A stretch of 64,000 bases of DNA from Nioella aestuarii (GCF_050896395.1 NZ_JBPBBA010000003.1:124001-188000); one strand, 5' to 3'. Positions 18,068-27,457 are shown, counted from the first letter of the stretch. Numbers and translations are program-made. Notes: generated by a model not told the origin, from the sequence alone.

Positions 18068-19291
18068 TCAGGCACTCATTTCGGCACGATTCAGCGCACA
18101 GTGGTTCCAAAGCGCGTCCATCGCCCTCACCAGACCGTCCAGCATCTTGGGATCATGGACCGGAGACGGGGTGAAGCGCAGGCGCTCTGTTCCGCGCGGA
18201 ACGGTCGGGAAATTGATCGGCTGGACATAGATGCCGTATTCCGACAGCAGCATGTCCGAGATCTTCTTTGTATGGACCGGATCGCCCACCATGACCGGGA
18301 CAATATGGCTGCCGTGATCAATGATCGGCAGGCCCATGCCCTTAAGCCGCAGCTTCAGAACCTTGGCGCGTTCCTGGTGCAAATCACGCAACGCCTGATC
18401 GGATTTCAGATGACGAACCGAGGCCGCGGCCCCTGCTGCCACGACCGGAGGAAGCGAGGTCGTGAATATGAAGCCCGGCGCATAAGACCTTACGGCATCA
18501 CACATTTTTGCACTGGCTGCGATATAGCCGCCATGCACGCCAAAGGCTTTGCCCAAGGTGCCGTTGATGATGTCGATCCGGTGCATCAGGTTGTCGCGTT
18601 CGGCTACGCCTGCACCACGGGGGCCGTACATACCGACCGCGTGAACCTCATCGAGATAGGTCAGCGCGCCGAATTCATCGGCCAGGTCGCAGATCTCTTC
18701 GATGGGGCCGAAATCGCCATCCATGGAGTAGATCGACTCGAAAGCGATCAGCTTGGGCGCGGCCGGATCGTCGGCTTCCAACAGTTCGCGAAGATGCTCA
18801 ACAGCATTATGACGGAAGATGCGCTTGGCCCCGCCATTGCGGCGCACGCCCTCGATCATCGAGGCATGGTTCAGCGCATCGGAATAGATGATCAGCCCCG
18901 GAAACAGCTTGGGCAGGGTCGACAATGTCGCGTCATTGGCGATGTAGGCCGAGGTAAAGAGCAGAGCGGCCTCTTTCTGGTGAAGGTCGGACAGTTCGGC
19001 CTCCAGCTCCTTGTGATAGACCGTGGTGCCGGAAATGTTGCGCGTCCCGCCAGAACCTGCGCCGGTATCTTCAAGCGCCTTGTGCATTGCTTCCAGAACG
19101 ACGGGATGCTGGCCCATGCCCAGATAATCATTGCCGCACCAGACTGTGATGTCCTGCTCCGAGCCATCAGGTTTTTTCCAGACAGCATGGGGGAACTGAC
19201 CGCGGCGGCGTTCGATATCGATAAAAGTCCGGTAACGGCCTTCTTCGTGGAGGCGGTTCAGGGCGGCATCAAGCGCGGCATCGTAGTTCAC
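18068..19291 (-). CDS. hemA: 5-aminolevulinate synthase
   Basis: A 407-residue alpha-oxoamine synthase condensing glycine and succinyl-CoA to 5-aminolevulinate, the first step of haem and bacteriochlorophyll synthesis in alphaproteobacteria. GAGSGGTRNISGT, YLDEVHAVGMYG and NGTLGKAFGVHGGY (PLP Lys248) are clear. The start is GTG at 19291, seven bases after AAGGAG. An FNR-type box lies about 156 bases upstream; hemA of Rhodobacter is a known FnrL target. It is a complete gene. Confidence 0.97.
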   Translation of the reverse strand: MNYDAALDAALNRLHEEGRYRTFIDIERRRGQFPHAVWKKPDGSEQDITVWCGNDYLGMGQHPVVLEAMHKALEDTGAGSGGTRNISGTTVYHKELEAELSDLHQKEAALLFTSAYIANDATLSTLPKLFPGLIIYSDALNHASMIEGVRRNGGAKRIFRHNAVEHLRELLEADDPAAPKLIAFESIYSMDGDFGPIEEICDLADEFGALTYLDEVHAVGMYGPRGAGVAERDNLMHRIDIINGTLGKAFGVHGGYIAASAKMCDAVRSYAPGFIFTTSLPPVVAAGAAASVRHLKSDQALRDLHQERAKVLKLRLKGMGLPIIDHGSHIVPVMVGDPVHTKKISDMLLSEYGIYVQPINFPTVPRGTERLRFTPSPVHDPKMLDGLVRAMDALWNHCALNRAEMSA

Positions 19292-19446
19292 TGGCGGTCT
19301 CCTTTTCCCGGACCCGTTCGCAAGGGCCCGAAAGACGCGGCTGGCATGGCTTCGGACGGATGCGTTTCCTTTGGTGCCCGAAGATTTGGCTGATCTAGGC
19401 CCTGAGGCCCACCCCTCGCAAGTTACAAATTGACGCGCAGGTTACT

Positions 19447-19460
19447 TTGACATGGATCAA
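19447..19460. promoter_or_regulatory. FnrL/FNR-type box upstream of hemA
   Basis: TTGACATGGATCAA fits the FNR pattern TTGAY-N4-RTCAA at all ten half-site positions allowed for FnrL. It lies 156-169 bases before the hemA GTG, in the spacer after the neighbouring gene's stop. Confidence 0.65.
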
Positions 19461-19476
19461 CGGACCAGCGGTTTGA

Positions 19477-20061
19477 TCAGTTCAAAACCACGACACGGCA
19501 GTCTTCTTGTCCACAATTGGCGACGGCTGTTTCCTCATCCTCACCGATTCCCCATTGGCCGGTCGCGTTCGAAATCGCCATGGCGCGGGATCGGCCAAGC
19601 CGGCGATAGTCACCGCGCAGGGCCGCAGACGCTTCGGTATTCAGCTGCAAGCTGCGGCCCGGTTCCCAGCCTTCTGGACGCACCACCAGAACGACGATGC
19701 ATTCCGGGCCGGAACTGCGCTGCGCCTCGCAGCCCTCAAGCGCGACCCGGCGGGCGTTTTCCTCATCATGGTAATTCGCGGCAGCAACCGTAGCTTCCGA
19801 CGCCAACCCCATGCCCGGCGCGATGGCAATCGCCCCATAATAGCTGATTGCACCGGACAATTGCGGCGATTGCAGGACCGCGCGGTCGGTATCCGACAGG
19901 CTGTCATGCTCGATCAGCTCGACCTCGACCACGCCACGCTCGGCAAAGACCAGACGGCGGGCTTCACGCAGGTTGGGCAAGTCCTGAGCAAATGCAGGTA
20001 GACCGGTCGCCACAAGGGCAAGGGCCAGGCCCGAAGTTCTAAGAAAGGATATCGCGCGCAT
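19477..20061 (-). CDS. Exported hypothetical protein upstream of hemA
   Basis: A 194-residue protein with a clear Sec signal peptide (LALALVATGLPAFA, cleavage near residue 25) and four cysteines in the mature part (GCEAQRSSGPEC and NCGQEDC), suggesting two disulfides. The layout resembles DUF4189-like periplasmic proteins (small calcium/stress-type domains with paired Cys), but I cannot assign a function. ATG 20061 has GGAG six bases upstream. It lies upstream of hemA in the same direction with 185 bases between, which hold the FNR box, so hemA likely has its own promoter. Confidence 0.7.
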   Translation of the reverse strand: MRAISFLRTSGLALALVATGLPAFAQDLPNLREARRLVFAERGVVEVELIEHDSLSDTDRAVLQSPQLSGAISYYGAIAIAPGMGLASEATVAAANYHDEENARRVALEGCEAQRSSGPECIVVLVVRPEGWEPGRSLQLNTEASAALRGDYRRLGRSRAMAISNATGQWGIGEDEETAVANCGQEDCRVVVLN

Positions 20062-20201
20062 GAAAAACTCCGCTCAACTTTGGGCCGGATGTCCGAAACC
20101 TTATCAGGGAATACCGTGTCGCCTGCCCTTCGGCAACATCTGGACAGTGGCGAGCGGGCTGGTAGGCTCCGCCTCAACACGCGATTGTGAAAGGAACCCC
20201 C

Positions 20202-21587
20202 ATGTCGCTCGACGCTGTGCTTGCCCGCATTGACGAAAACCTGGAAGCCGCGACTGACCGGCTGATGGAGCTGTTGCGAATCCCGTCGATCTCGACCGAC
20301 CCGGCGTTCAACGACGACTGCGATCGGGCCGCTGATTGGCTGGTGGAGGAGCTGAAGGGCCTGGGCTTTGACGCCACCAAGCGCCCTACCCCCGGTCGCC
20401 CCATGGTCGTGGCCCATGCCAATGCCGACGCCGGGGGGCCGCATCTGCTGTTCTATGGGCACTATGACGTGCAGCCCGTTGATCCGCTGAACCTGTGGAA
20501 CACGCCGCCCTTCGAACCTGCAATTGAAGACACGCCAAAAGGCAAGGTTATTCGCGGGCGTGGCGCGTCTGACGACAAGGGACAGCTGATGACCTTTGTC
20601 GAGGCGTGCCGGGCGTGGAAGGCCGTGCATGGCAGCCTGCCGGGTAAGATCACGCTGTTTTTCGAGGGTGAGGAAGAATCGGGCTCGCCGTCCTTGGTAC
20701 CGTTCATGCGGGAAAACGCCGCCGAGCTGACGGCAGATATCGCGCTGATCTGTGACACTTCGATGGTCGCGCCCGGTGTGCCGTCGATCCCGACACAGCT
20801 GCGCGGGATGCTTAAGGATGAATTCACCCTGACCGGCCCGCGTATCGACCTGCATTCGGGCCATTACGGTGGCCCCGGCCTGAACCCCCTGCGCGAACTG
20901 GCGCGGATCGTGGACAGTTTCTATGATCCCAAGACCGGGGCCGTTGCCGTGGAAGGGTTCTATGAAGGCGTCCATGAGGTGCCCGAAGAGATCCTGCGCC
21001 AGTGGAACATGTCCGGCTTCGATGAGGCGGACTATCTTGGCGAGGCTGGTTATTCCGTGTCCCACTACGAACAGGGCTTCTCCACCCTTGAAAAGCAATG
21101 GGCGCGTCCGACGCTGGAGGTGAACGGGCTTTGGGGTGGCTACCAGGGGGCCGGGTCAAAGACCGTGATCCCCTCCAAGGCGCATTGCAAGATCACTTGC
21201 CGCCTTGTGGGCGATATGGACCCCGACGCATTGCGGGGAAAGATCCGCAAACATGTGGCCGACCGGCTTGGACCCGATCTGACGGTCGAGTGGGATCAGG
21301 ACCTGGAAGGATCACGCGCGCCCGTAATGAACGTGAATCGCCCCGAATTCGAGAAGGCGCGTCAGGCATTGTCCGACGAATGGGGCCGCGAGGCCGTCTT
21401 TATCGGCATGGGCGGTTCCATCCCGATTGCCGGGTTCTTCAAGGACGTGCTCGGCATGGACGCGCTGCTCACCGGTTTTGCCAATGACGACGATGCAATC
21501 CACTCCCCTAACGAGAAATACGATCTGGAGAGCTTTCACAAAGGCATCCGCTCCTGGGCGCGGATTCTGGATGCACTGACGCGTTAA
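20202..21587 (+). CDS. M20-family metallo-dipeptidase
   Basis: A 461-residue zinc peptidase of the M20/M25/M40 clan that hydrolyses dipeptides in the cytoplasm. Metal and catalytic residues are visible: LLFYGHYDVQP (His and Asp), RGASDDKGQ (bridging Asp), FFEGEEESGSP (catalytic Glu and metal Glu) and ICDTSM (Asp). The last ligand His is in DDDAIHSPNEKY. The central dimerisation domain starts near residue 200. ATG 20202 has AAGGA six bases upstream; a GTG at 20187 is less likely. It converges on the MATE gene with a four-base overlap. Confidence 0.93.
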   Translation: MSLDAVLARIDENLEAATDRLMELLRIPSISTDPAFNDDCDRAADWLVEELKGLGFDATKRPTPGRPMVVAHANADAGGPHLLFYGHYDVQPVDPLNLWNTPPFEPAIEDTPKGKVIRGRGASDDKGQLMTFVEACRAWKAVHGSLPGKITLFFEGEEESGSPSLVPFMRENAAELTADIALICDTSMVAPGVPSIPTQLRGMLKDEFTLTGPRIDLHSGHYGGPGLNPLRELARIVDSFYDPKTGAVAVEGFYEGVHEVPEEILRQWNMSGFDEADYLGEAGYSVSHYEQGFSTLEKQWARPTLEVNGLWGGYQGAGSKTVIPSKAHCKITCRLVGDMDPDALRGKIRKHVADRLGPDLTVEWDQDLEGSRAPVMNVNRPEFEKARQALSDEWGREAVFIGMGGSIPIAGFFKDVLGMDALLTGFANDDDAIHSPNEKYDLESFHKGIRSWARILDALTR

Positions 21588-22951
21588 ATCTGCTCTGCGG
21601 GGCGCGGTACGTTTGCTGCCGTGCCCCACCAGAAGCGCGCCATCATGGTGAGACCGGCAATCGACAGGCCAATGGCCATTCCAAGCCAGATACCAACGCC
21701 TCCCATCCCGAACGAAAATCCCAGCACATAACTGGCAGGCACACCGATCACCCAGTAGCTGAACACAGCGTAGATCATGGGCCGCTTGGTATCCTGAACA
21801 CCGCGCAGAAAGCCAAGCGCCATGACCTGCATCGCATCCGCCAGTTGGAAAAGCGCCGCCATCGCCAGCAGCGACACTCCGAGGGCGATCAACTGATCGC
21901 GATGAGGTTCGGCCGGGTCGAGGAACAGACCGATCAGGAGATCGGGAATACCAAGGAACAGCGCGATGGTCAGACCGACCATAGCCAGTGACAGGATAAG
22001 AGCCGCCTGCGCCCCCTTGCGAAGATTGACGGTGTCCCCCTGTCCGAACGCGTTGCCCGCCCGCACGGTCGCAGCGGAACTCAACCCGAGGTGGATCATA
22101 AAGGTTGCCGCCGTGATTTGCAGCGCGATGCCGTGAACGGCCAGGGCCTCTTCACTGATCCAGCCCATCATAAAGGCGCTGGCCGTGAATAGCCCACTTT
22201 CGGCCAACATGGTCAGGCCAATCGGCAGGCCGAGACGGAAGACCTGCCCGAACGCGTCCCAATCAGGCCGCCAGGCGCGGGCGAGAATGGCATAGCTGCG
22301 AAGATCCTTGGCAAGCGCGGCATAGGCCGCAAGAAAAACGAACAGCACAATATTCGTGCCGAGCGAGGCAATGGCCGCCCCGCGCAGCCCCAGCTCCGGC
22401 GCGCCAAGATTGCCGAAGATCAGCACCCAGTTCACAAACGCGTTCAACCCCGCCGCCGCCAGCGTCGACCACAAGACGATCTGCGTATATTCCAGCGCGG
22501 ACAGATGGCTTTTAAAGACCATGGCGATCAGGAAAAACGGCATCGACCACCCTGCGATCCTTAGATAATCCTGCATGGAAAGCGAGAGGTCGGGCTGCTG
22601 TCCAAGGGCTAAGAAAATCGGATCCGAAAACCAGAAAAACGGGATGAACGCCAGCCCCGCCAAGGCCGAGATCCAGACCCCCATACGCGTGACCCGGCGC
22701 ACTTGCACCCTGTCTTCATTGGCAATTGCAGCCGCTACCAGCGGCATCACTGCGATTGCAAAACCTGATCCCAGAAGGTACAGCACAAAGTAATAGGACG
22801 TCGCCAAAGACAGCGCCGCCAGTTCCTCGACCCCGTACCAACCCACCATCACCGTATCAGTGATACCGATGGATAATTGTGCAAGATAGCTTCCCGCCAA
22901 TGGTAGACCGAGCAAAAACACAGCCTTTAGATGATGGCGAAAAGGTGTCAT
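21584..22951 (-). CDS. MATE-family multidrug/cation efflux transporter
   Basis: A 455-residue inner-membrane protein with about twelve transmembrane helices in two similar halves. The first half has LAGSYLAQLSIGITDTVMVGWYG; the second has LGLPIGLTMLAESGLFTASAF. These are NorM-like signatures of Na+ or H+ driven drug export. ATG 22951 has AGGAAGAG upstream. The gene is divergent from the pilin-like gene and its 3' end overlaps the M20 peptidase gene by four bases. The substrate is unknown. Confidence 0.92.
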   Translation of the reverse strand: MTPFRHHLKAVFLLGLPLAGSYLAQLSIGITDTVMVGWYGVEELAALSLATSYYFVLYLLGSGFAIAVMPLVAAAIANEDRVQVRRVTRMGVWISALAGLAFIPFFWFSDPIFLALGQQPDLSLSMQDYLRIAGWSMPFFLIAMVFKSHLSALEYTQIVLWSTLAAAGLNAFVNWVLIFGNLGAPELGLRGAAIASLGTNIVLFVFLAAYAALAKDLRSYAILARAWRPDWDAFGQVFRLGLPIGLTMLAESGLFTASAFMMGWISEEALAVHGIALQITAATFMIHLGLSSAATVRAGNAFGQGDTVNLRKGAQAALILSLAMVGLTIALFLGIPDLLIGLFLDPAEPHRDQLIALGVSLLAMAALFQLADAMQVMALGFLRGVQDTKRPMIYAVFSYWVIGVPASYVLGFSFGMGGVGIWLGMAIGLSIAGLTMMARFWWGTAANVPRPAEQI

Positions 22952-23023
22952 GAGTGGTACTCTTCCTAGTCAGAGGCCGCGTCGAAGCAGCTTCGCAAGC
23001 ACTTGAAAATTAGTTACAAATTG

Positions 23024-23041
23024 AATACGCGTTTCCGTATT
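23024..23041. promoter_or_regulatory. Palindrome in MATE / pilin-like divergent spacer
   Basis: AATACG (23024-23029) and CGTATT (23036-23041) are exact inverted repeats six bases apart, in an AT-rich spacer between two divergent starts. This may be a regulator site. Confidence 0.35.
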
Positions 23042-23143
23042 GGAACCGCACTGTTGCGCCGCACATACCCCTCTTCGCCACATTGGCGCCACAATTTTTG
23101 ACGAGACATACACGTGCGTAAACAACGAGCAGAAGAAGCAAGA

Positions 23144-23590
23144 ATGCAAGACTCACGTTGGCATAAATTCCTGAGATCCGAAAGTGGCGGTGTCTCGGTT
23201 GACTGGACGGTCCTGACGGCCGCGGTCGCCGGTATGGCCCTGGCTGCCACTGCCGTGATCGAAGACGGAATTTCCACACTTGCATCCAACCTTGAAGCCG
23301 AACTTCGCACGCAACAAGTCAGCGATGCCTTCGTGGTGTTTACGTCAGCTCATTTCAACGCGCTCTATGACCAAGGCCTGATCGACGAAGCCGGCGCGGA
23401 AAGCCTGTTCGAATTCGCAAACGCCATGACGAATGCCGAGATTTTGAACGGCGTCGAAGATGGCATTCTCGCTTTCAACGACGGTCTCATGTCCGACCAA
23501 GAAGTGGCCTTGCTTGTCGCGATGGCCAGCGTTGGCTTGCAGCGCAATATCATCAGCAGTGACGAAGTTAACCTTGTGTCTACCTACTAG
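23144..23590 (+). CDS. Flp-pilin-like small membrane protein
   Basis: A 148-residue protein. Its N-terminus, FLRSESGGVSVDWTVLTAAVAGMALAATAV (read in parts), resembles the type IVb (Flp/Tad) pilin stem: a short basic leader, Glu near the start of a hydrophobic helix, then a soluble tail. The tail of about 100 residues is acidic and helical, longer than normal Flp pilins. No Tad assembly gene is nearby. ATG 23144 is preferred; the frame extends to a GTG at 23114. It ends in TAG and is followed by a strong terminator. Confidence 0.6.
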   Translation: MQDSRWHKFLRSESGGVSVDWTVLTAAVAGMALAATAVIEDGISTLASNLEAELRTQQVSDAFVVFTSAHFNALYDQGLIDEAGAESLFEFANAMTNAEILNGVEDGILAFNDGLMSDQEVALLVAMASVGLQRNIISSDEVNLVSTY

Positions 23591-23632
23591 GCCTTCACCG
23601 CGGTTGTCTGCCCCGGATCGGTTTGGCCAGCA

Positions 23633-23665
23633 AAGAAACGGCGCCCAGAACGGGCGCCGTTTCTT
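23633..23665. terminator. Bidirectional terminator
   Basis: AAGAAACGGCGCCC (23633-23646) and GGGCGCCGTTTCTT (23652-23665) form a perfect 14-bp stem with a five-base loop. T-rich or A-rich ends serve both strands. It separates the pilin-like gene from convergent ppk2. Confidence 0.9.
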
Positions 23666-23671
23666 CGTATA

Positions 23672-24610
23672 TTACCGGGTCCGGCGATGATCCGGATGCA
23701 GGGATGACCCCAAGATGTGATCTGAGGCGTGGACCACATGGCTGGCATGACCAACGATCAGCGGGTCTGGGGCTTGGGCAATCTCAGGATCCTTGCCGGG
23801 ATAATCCAGCGTCGACAGGAAATGGCGCATCGTGTTCAGGCGCGCGCGCTTTTTGTCGTTGGACTTGATGATCGTCCAGGGCGCATCGGCCGTGTCGGTA
23901 TAGAAGAACATCGCCTCTTTCGCCTCGGTATAGGCATCCCACTTGCCAAGGCTCGCCTTGTCGATCGGGCTCAGCTTCCACTGTTTCAGGGGATCGGTTT
24001 CACGGCTTTCAAACCGCGCGCGCTGTTCTTCCTGAGTAACCGAGAACCAATATTTGTATAGCCGGATACCGGACCGCACCAACATCCGTTCCAGATCGGG
24101 CGTCTGGCGCATGAATTCCAGGTACTCATGAGGTTCGCAAAAGCCCATCACCCGTTCAACGCCCGCACGATTGTACCAGCTGCGGTCATAGAAGACCATT
24201 TCACCCGACGTCGGCAGATGGTTGATGTAGCGTTGGAAAAACCACTGTCCGCGTTCCTCGTCCGTCGGCTTGTTCAGCGCCACAACACGGGCAAACCGCG
24301 GGTTGAGGTGTTCGGTAAACCGTTTGATCGTGCCGCCCTTGCCGGCCGCGTCACGCCCTTCGAACAGGATAACGAACTTTTGCCCGGTTTCCTGCGCCCA
24401 GAGTTGCACCTTAAGCAGTTCGGCCTGAATGCGCGCCTTCTCGGCCTCGTATTCCTTGCGCTGCAATTTAGCGGAGTAAGGGTATTCCCCGGTTTCGAAC
24501 GCATGGCGGATGTCATCCGTCGTCACCGTGGGAAAGCCCTTGTCAGACCCGTTGGTCTGGCTCGCCTCGGTCGCGTCATTGCGGGCGTCGATGGCTGCGG
24601 GTGCGGTCAT
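23672..24610 (-). CDS. ppk2: Polyphosphate kinase 2
   Basis: A 312-residue PPK2-family kinase that transfers phosphate between polyphosphate and nucleotides. Walker A is in EGRDAAGKGGTIKRF, the lid in NKPTDEERGQWFFQRY, and Walker B in MVFYDRSWYNRAGVERVMGF (20 residues). Whether it favours GDP/GTP or ADP/ATP cannot be read with certainty. The first 40 residues are low-complexity and poorly conserved. ATG 24610 has AAGGAG upstream. A perfect FNR box lies 57-70 bases before the start, so anaerobic or low-oxygen control is plausible. Confidence 0.94.
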   Translation of the reverse strand: MTAPAAIDARNDATEASQTNGSDKGFPTVTTDDIRHAFETGEYPYSAKLQRKEYEAEKARIQAELLKVQLWAQETGQKFVILFEGRDAAGKGGTIKRFTEHLNPRFARVVALNKPTDEERGQWFFQRYINHLPTSGEMVFYDRSWYNRAGVERVMGFCEPHEYLEFMRQTPDLERMLVRSGIRLYKYWFSVTQEEQRARFESRETDPLKQWKLSPIDKASLGKWDAYTEAKEAMFFYTDTADAPWTIIKSNDKKRARLNTMRHFLSTLDYPGKDPEIAQAPDPLIVGHASHVVHASDHILGSSLHPDHRRTR

Positions 24611-24666
24611 TACGGTCTCCTTTTCTTTGTCCTGCTTCCGTCTTGCACAAAACCTGGCAGCGCGCC

Positions 24667-24680
24667 TTGATCGGCATCAA
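24667..24680. promoter_or_regulatory. Perfect FNR/FnrL box upstream of ppk2
   Basis: TTGATCGGCATCAA matches TTGAT-N4-ATCAA exactly, and the flanking C and G extend the palindrome. It is 57-70 bases upstream of the ppk2 start and 145 bases upstream of parE, so ppk2 is the better target. Confidence 0.7.
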
Positions 24681-24824
24681 GAAACCGTCACATAACCCGT
24701 TTGCACCCGTGGATTGTGCTGGTCCGCCCCTGCCCCACAAAATCCTGCGTTGCCCCTTGTCGGGTGCCCCACCCCTGCGATACCCTGCGAGACAATCAAA
24801 AGCACAAGACAAAGAGCAGATGGC

Positions 24825-26786
24825 ATGGCCGACGATCTTCTTTCCCCGCCGGTGGACACCGGAGGATATGACGCCTCCTCGATCGAGGTGCTGGAGGGGC
24901 TGGAACCCGTCCGCAAGAGGCCCGGCATGTATATCGGCGGCACCGATGAACGCGCCCTGCATCACCTGGTCGCCGAAATCCTCGACAACTCGATGGACGA
25001 GGCCGTCGCAGGCCACGCCACCCGCATCGAGGTCGAACTTCATGCCGATCATTCCGTCACCATCCGCGACAACGGTCGCGGAATGCCCGTTGATCCGCAC
25101 CCGAAATTCCCCGGCAAGTCGGCGCTGGAGGTGATCTTGTGCACTCTGCACGCGGGCGGCAAGTTCTCGGGCGACAGCTATGAAACCTCGGGCGGTCTGC
25201 ACGGCGTCGGTGCATCCGTGGTCAACGCCCTCTCAGATCACCTGCGCGTGGAAGTCGCCCGCAACCGAGAGCTTTTCGCGCAGGAGTTTTCGCGCGGCAT
25301 CCCGAAGGGCCCGGTGCAAGCCATCGGCGCTGCCCCCAACCGGCGCGGCACCACCGTCACTTTCCATGCGGATGAACAGATCTTTGGCCATCACCGGTTC
25401 AAACCCGCCCGGCTTCTGAAGATGGTCCGCTCCAAGGCGTATCTCTTTTCCGGCGTTGAAATCCGCTGGAAGTCGGCCATCGCGGAAGGCGACACACCGC
25501 TGGAGGCCACCTTCCATTTCCCCGGTGGTCTGGGCGACTACCTCAAGGAAACTCTCGGCACCGCCTCAACCTATGCCGATCAGCCCTTTGCCGGTACGGT
25601 CGATTTCAAGGAACGCTTCAACACGCCGGGCAAGGTGGAATGGGCGATTAACTGGACGCCCTCGCGTGATGGGTTCATCCAATCCTATTGTAACACCGTG
25701 CCCACGCCCGAAGGCGGCACGCATGAGGCCGGGTTCTGGGCTGCGGTCCTGAAAGGCATCCGCGCCTATGGCGAGCTTTTGGGCAACAAGAAGGCGGCGC
25801 AGATCACCCGTGATGACCTGATCACTGGGGGCTGCGCGCTGGTGTCCTGTTTTATCCGGGAACCCGAATTCGTCGGCCAGACCAAGGATCGCCTCGCCAC
25901 GACCGAGGCGCAGCGGCTGGTGGAAAACGCCGTGCGCGACCATTTCGACAACTGGCTGGCCGCCGATACAAAGGCGGCGGGCGCGATCCTCGATTTCCTG
26001 GTGCTCAGGGCCGAGGAACGCCTGCGCCGCCGGCAGGAGAAGGAAACGCAACGGAAATCCGCCACCAAACGCCTGCGCCTGCCCGGCAAGCTGGTGGATT
26101 GTTCCAACTCCAGCCGCGACGGGACGGAACTTTTCATCGTTGAGGGCGACTCGGCCGGTGGCTCCGCCAAGATGGCGCGGGACCGCAAGACACAGGCACT
26201 CCTGCCCTTGCGCGGGAAAATCCTGAACGTGCTTGGCGCGGCGGGGTCCAAGATTACGACAAATGCCGAGATCAACGATCTCTGCCAGGCCATGGGCGTG
26301 GGGATCGGGACGAAGTTCAACATCGACGACCTGCGCTATGACAAGATCATCATCATGACCGACGCGGATGTGGACGGCGCCCATATCGCCTCGCTCCTGA
26401 TGACCTTCTTCTTCACCCAGATGCGGCCCATGATCGACGCAGGGCATCTTTATCTGGCTTGCCCACCTTTGTATCGCCTGACGCAAGGCTCGCGCCGCGT
26501 CTATTGCCTGGATGAGGCGGAACGGGACGAGTGGCTCTCCAAGGGGCTCGGCGGCAAGGGCAAGATCGACGTTTCCCGCTTCAAGGGCCTGGGCGAGATG
26601 GACGCCAAGGACCTGAAGGAAACCACGATGGACCCCGAGCAGCGGAAACTGATCCGCGTCAGCATCGACGACGAGGTGCCGGGAGAAACCGGAGACCTGG
26701 TGGAGCGCCTGATGGGCAAGAAACCCGAACTGCGCTTCCAGTATATCCAGGAGAACGCGCAGTTCGTGGAGGAGTTGGATGTTTGA
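24825..26786 (+). CDS. parE: DNA topoisomerase IV subunit B
   Basis: A 653-residue type IIA topoisomerase ATPase subunit that, with ParC, decatenates chromosomes. The GHKL ATPase domain has VLEGLEPVRKRPGMYIGG, EILDNSMDEAVAG, IRDNGRGMPV and TSGGLHGVGASVVNALS. The Toprim domain has FIVEGDSAGGSA, PLRGKILNV and IIMTDADVDGAHI. The C-terminus has RFKGLGEMDAKDLKETTMDP. Length fits ParE; GyrB of this group is about 805 residues. ATG 24825 begins the conserved part; 24714 is an upstream frame extension. The stop overlaps the next gene. Confidence 0.94.
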   Translation: MADDLLSPPVDTGGYDASSIEVLEGLEPVRKRPGMYIGGTDERALHHLVAEILDNSMDEAVAGHATRIEVELHADHSVTIRDNGRGMPVDPHPKFPGKSALEVILCTLHAGGKFSGDSYETSGGLHGVGASVVNALSDHLRVEVARNRELFAQEFSRGIPKGPVQAIGAAPNRRGTTVTFHADEQIFGHHRFKPARLLKMVRSKAYLFSGVEIRWKSAIAEGDTPLEATFHFPGGLGDYLKETLGTASTYADQPFAGTVDFKERFNTPGKVEWAINWTPSRDGFIQSYCNTVPTPEGGTHEAGFWAAVLKGIRAYGELLGNKKAAQITRDDLITGGCALVSCFIREPEFVGQTKDRLATTEAQRLVENAVRDHFDNWLAADTKAAGAILDFLVLRAEERLRRRQEKETQRKSATKRLRLPGKLVDCSNSSRDGTELFIVEGDSAGGSAKMARDRKTQALLPLRGKILNVLGAAGSKITTNAEINDLCQAMGVGIGTKFNIDDLRYDKIIIMTDADVDGAHIASLLMTFFFTQMRPMIDAGHLYLACPPLYRLTQGSRRVYCLDEAERDEWLSKGLGGKGKIDVSRFKGLGEMDAKDLKETTMDPEQRKLIRVSIDDEVPGETGDLVERLMGKKPELRFQYIQENAQFVEELDV

Positions 26787-27457
26787 TTGGTCGTCTTGTT
26801 AGGGCAATTTCGTCGCTTGTGGCGCTAATGCTTCTTCCGCTCGCCGTCTTTTCCATTGATGGGCGGGCAACAGCTCAAGAAGCCTTGGATGGCGAAGAAC
26901 AGCCTTTTTACTATTGTTACGACTATCAGATGTTCCTCGGTCGCCTCGACCGAGATTCGTCTGGCGAATGCAGCGAACTTGAGGATTTCATGGCCTCCTA
27001 TGAGGCGCGGGATCGGCGGCAATATCTCGAAGACTTCGAGGCACTGTTCTCGGACCCGAACGCGCTCACACGTCTAGCGGGCGCACTAGCCGTGCAGCTA
27101 GATGGTGATCTCGTAAGTTCGTTTACTGATTTGGACGCTGCTGACCGCGTGTTGTATGGCGCGTTCCAGAGGAACAACGATCAAGGCCGGGCAACGGTGT
27201 ATGCGGTCTTCATGTCCTCGGCGAAGGCCAATCTCCTTGGACAGGTTTGCCGTGAAGACGGGGGCGCGAACGGATGTCCGGATGTTGAAGGGTTCATGAC
27301 GGCTGCGGAGATGTTGGGTGACTCCCGTTCCATTCTGGACACCGTTAGTCCGTTCGACGTCCTCTATTGCCTACTGAGAGTGGATGCACATGCGGGCCCG
27401 ATCGGCGATGTGCTGTCGAGTCGCCGGTTTAATCTTTGTGTGGTCGAGAACTTGTAG
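26783..27457 (+). CDS. Secreted hypothetical protein coupled to parE
   Basis: A 224-residue protein starting at a TTG that overlaps the parE stop. Residues 1-30 form a signal peptide (SLVALMLLPLAVFSIDGRATA). The mature part has several cysteines (YYCYDYQ, GECSELEDF, QVCREDGGANGCPD, YCLLR, NLCVV), probably disulfides in the periplasm. No family is recognised. Its base composition is a little less GC-biased at third positions than that of parE. Coupling to parE is positional and need not mean shared function. Confidence 0.6.
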   Translation: MIGRLVRAISSLVALMLLPLAVFSIDGRATAQEALDGEEQPFYYCYDYQMFLGRLDRDSSGECSELEDFMASYEARDRRQYLEDFEALFSDPNALTRLAGALAVQLDGDLVSSFTDLDAADRVLYGAFQRNNDQGRATVYAVFMSSAKANLLGQVCREDGGANGCPDVEGFMTAAEMLGDSRSILDTVSPFDVLYCLLRVDAHAGPIGDVLSSRRFNLCVVENL

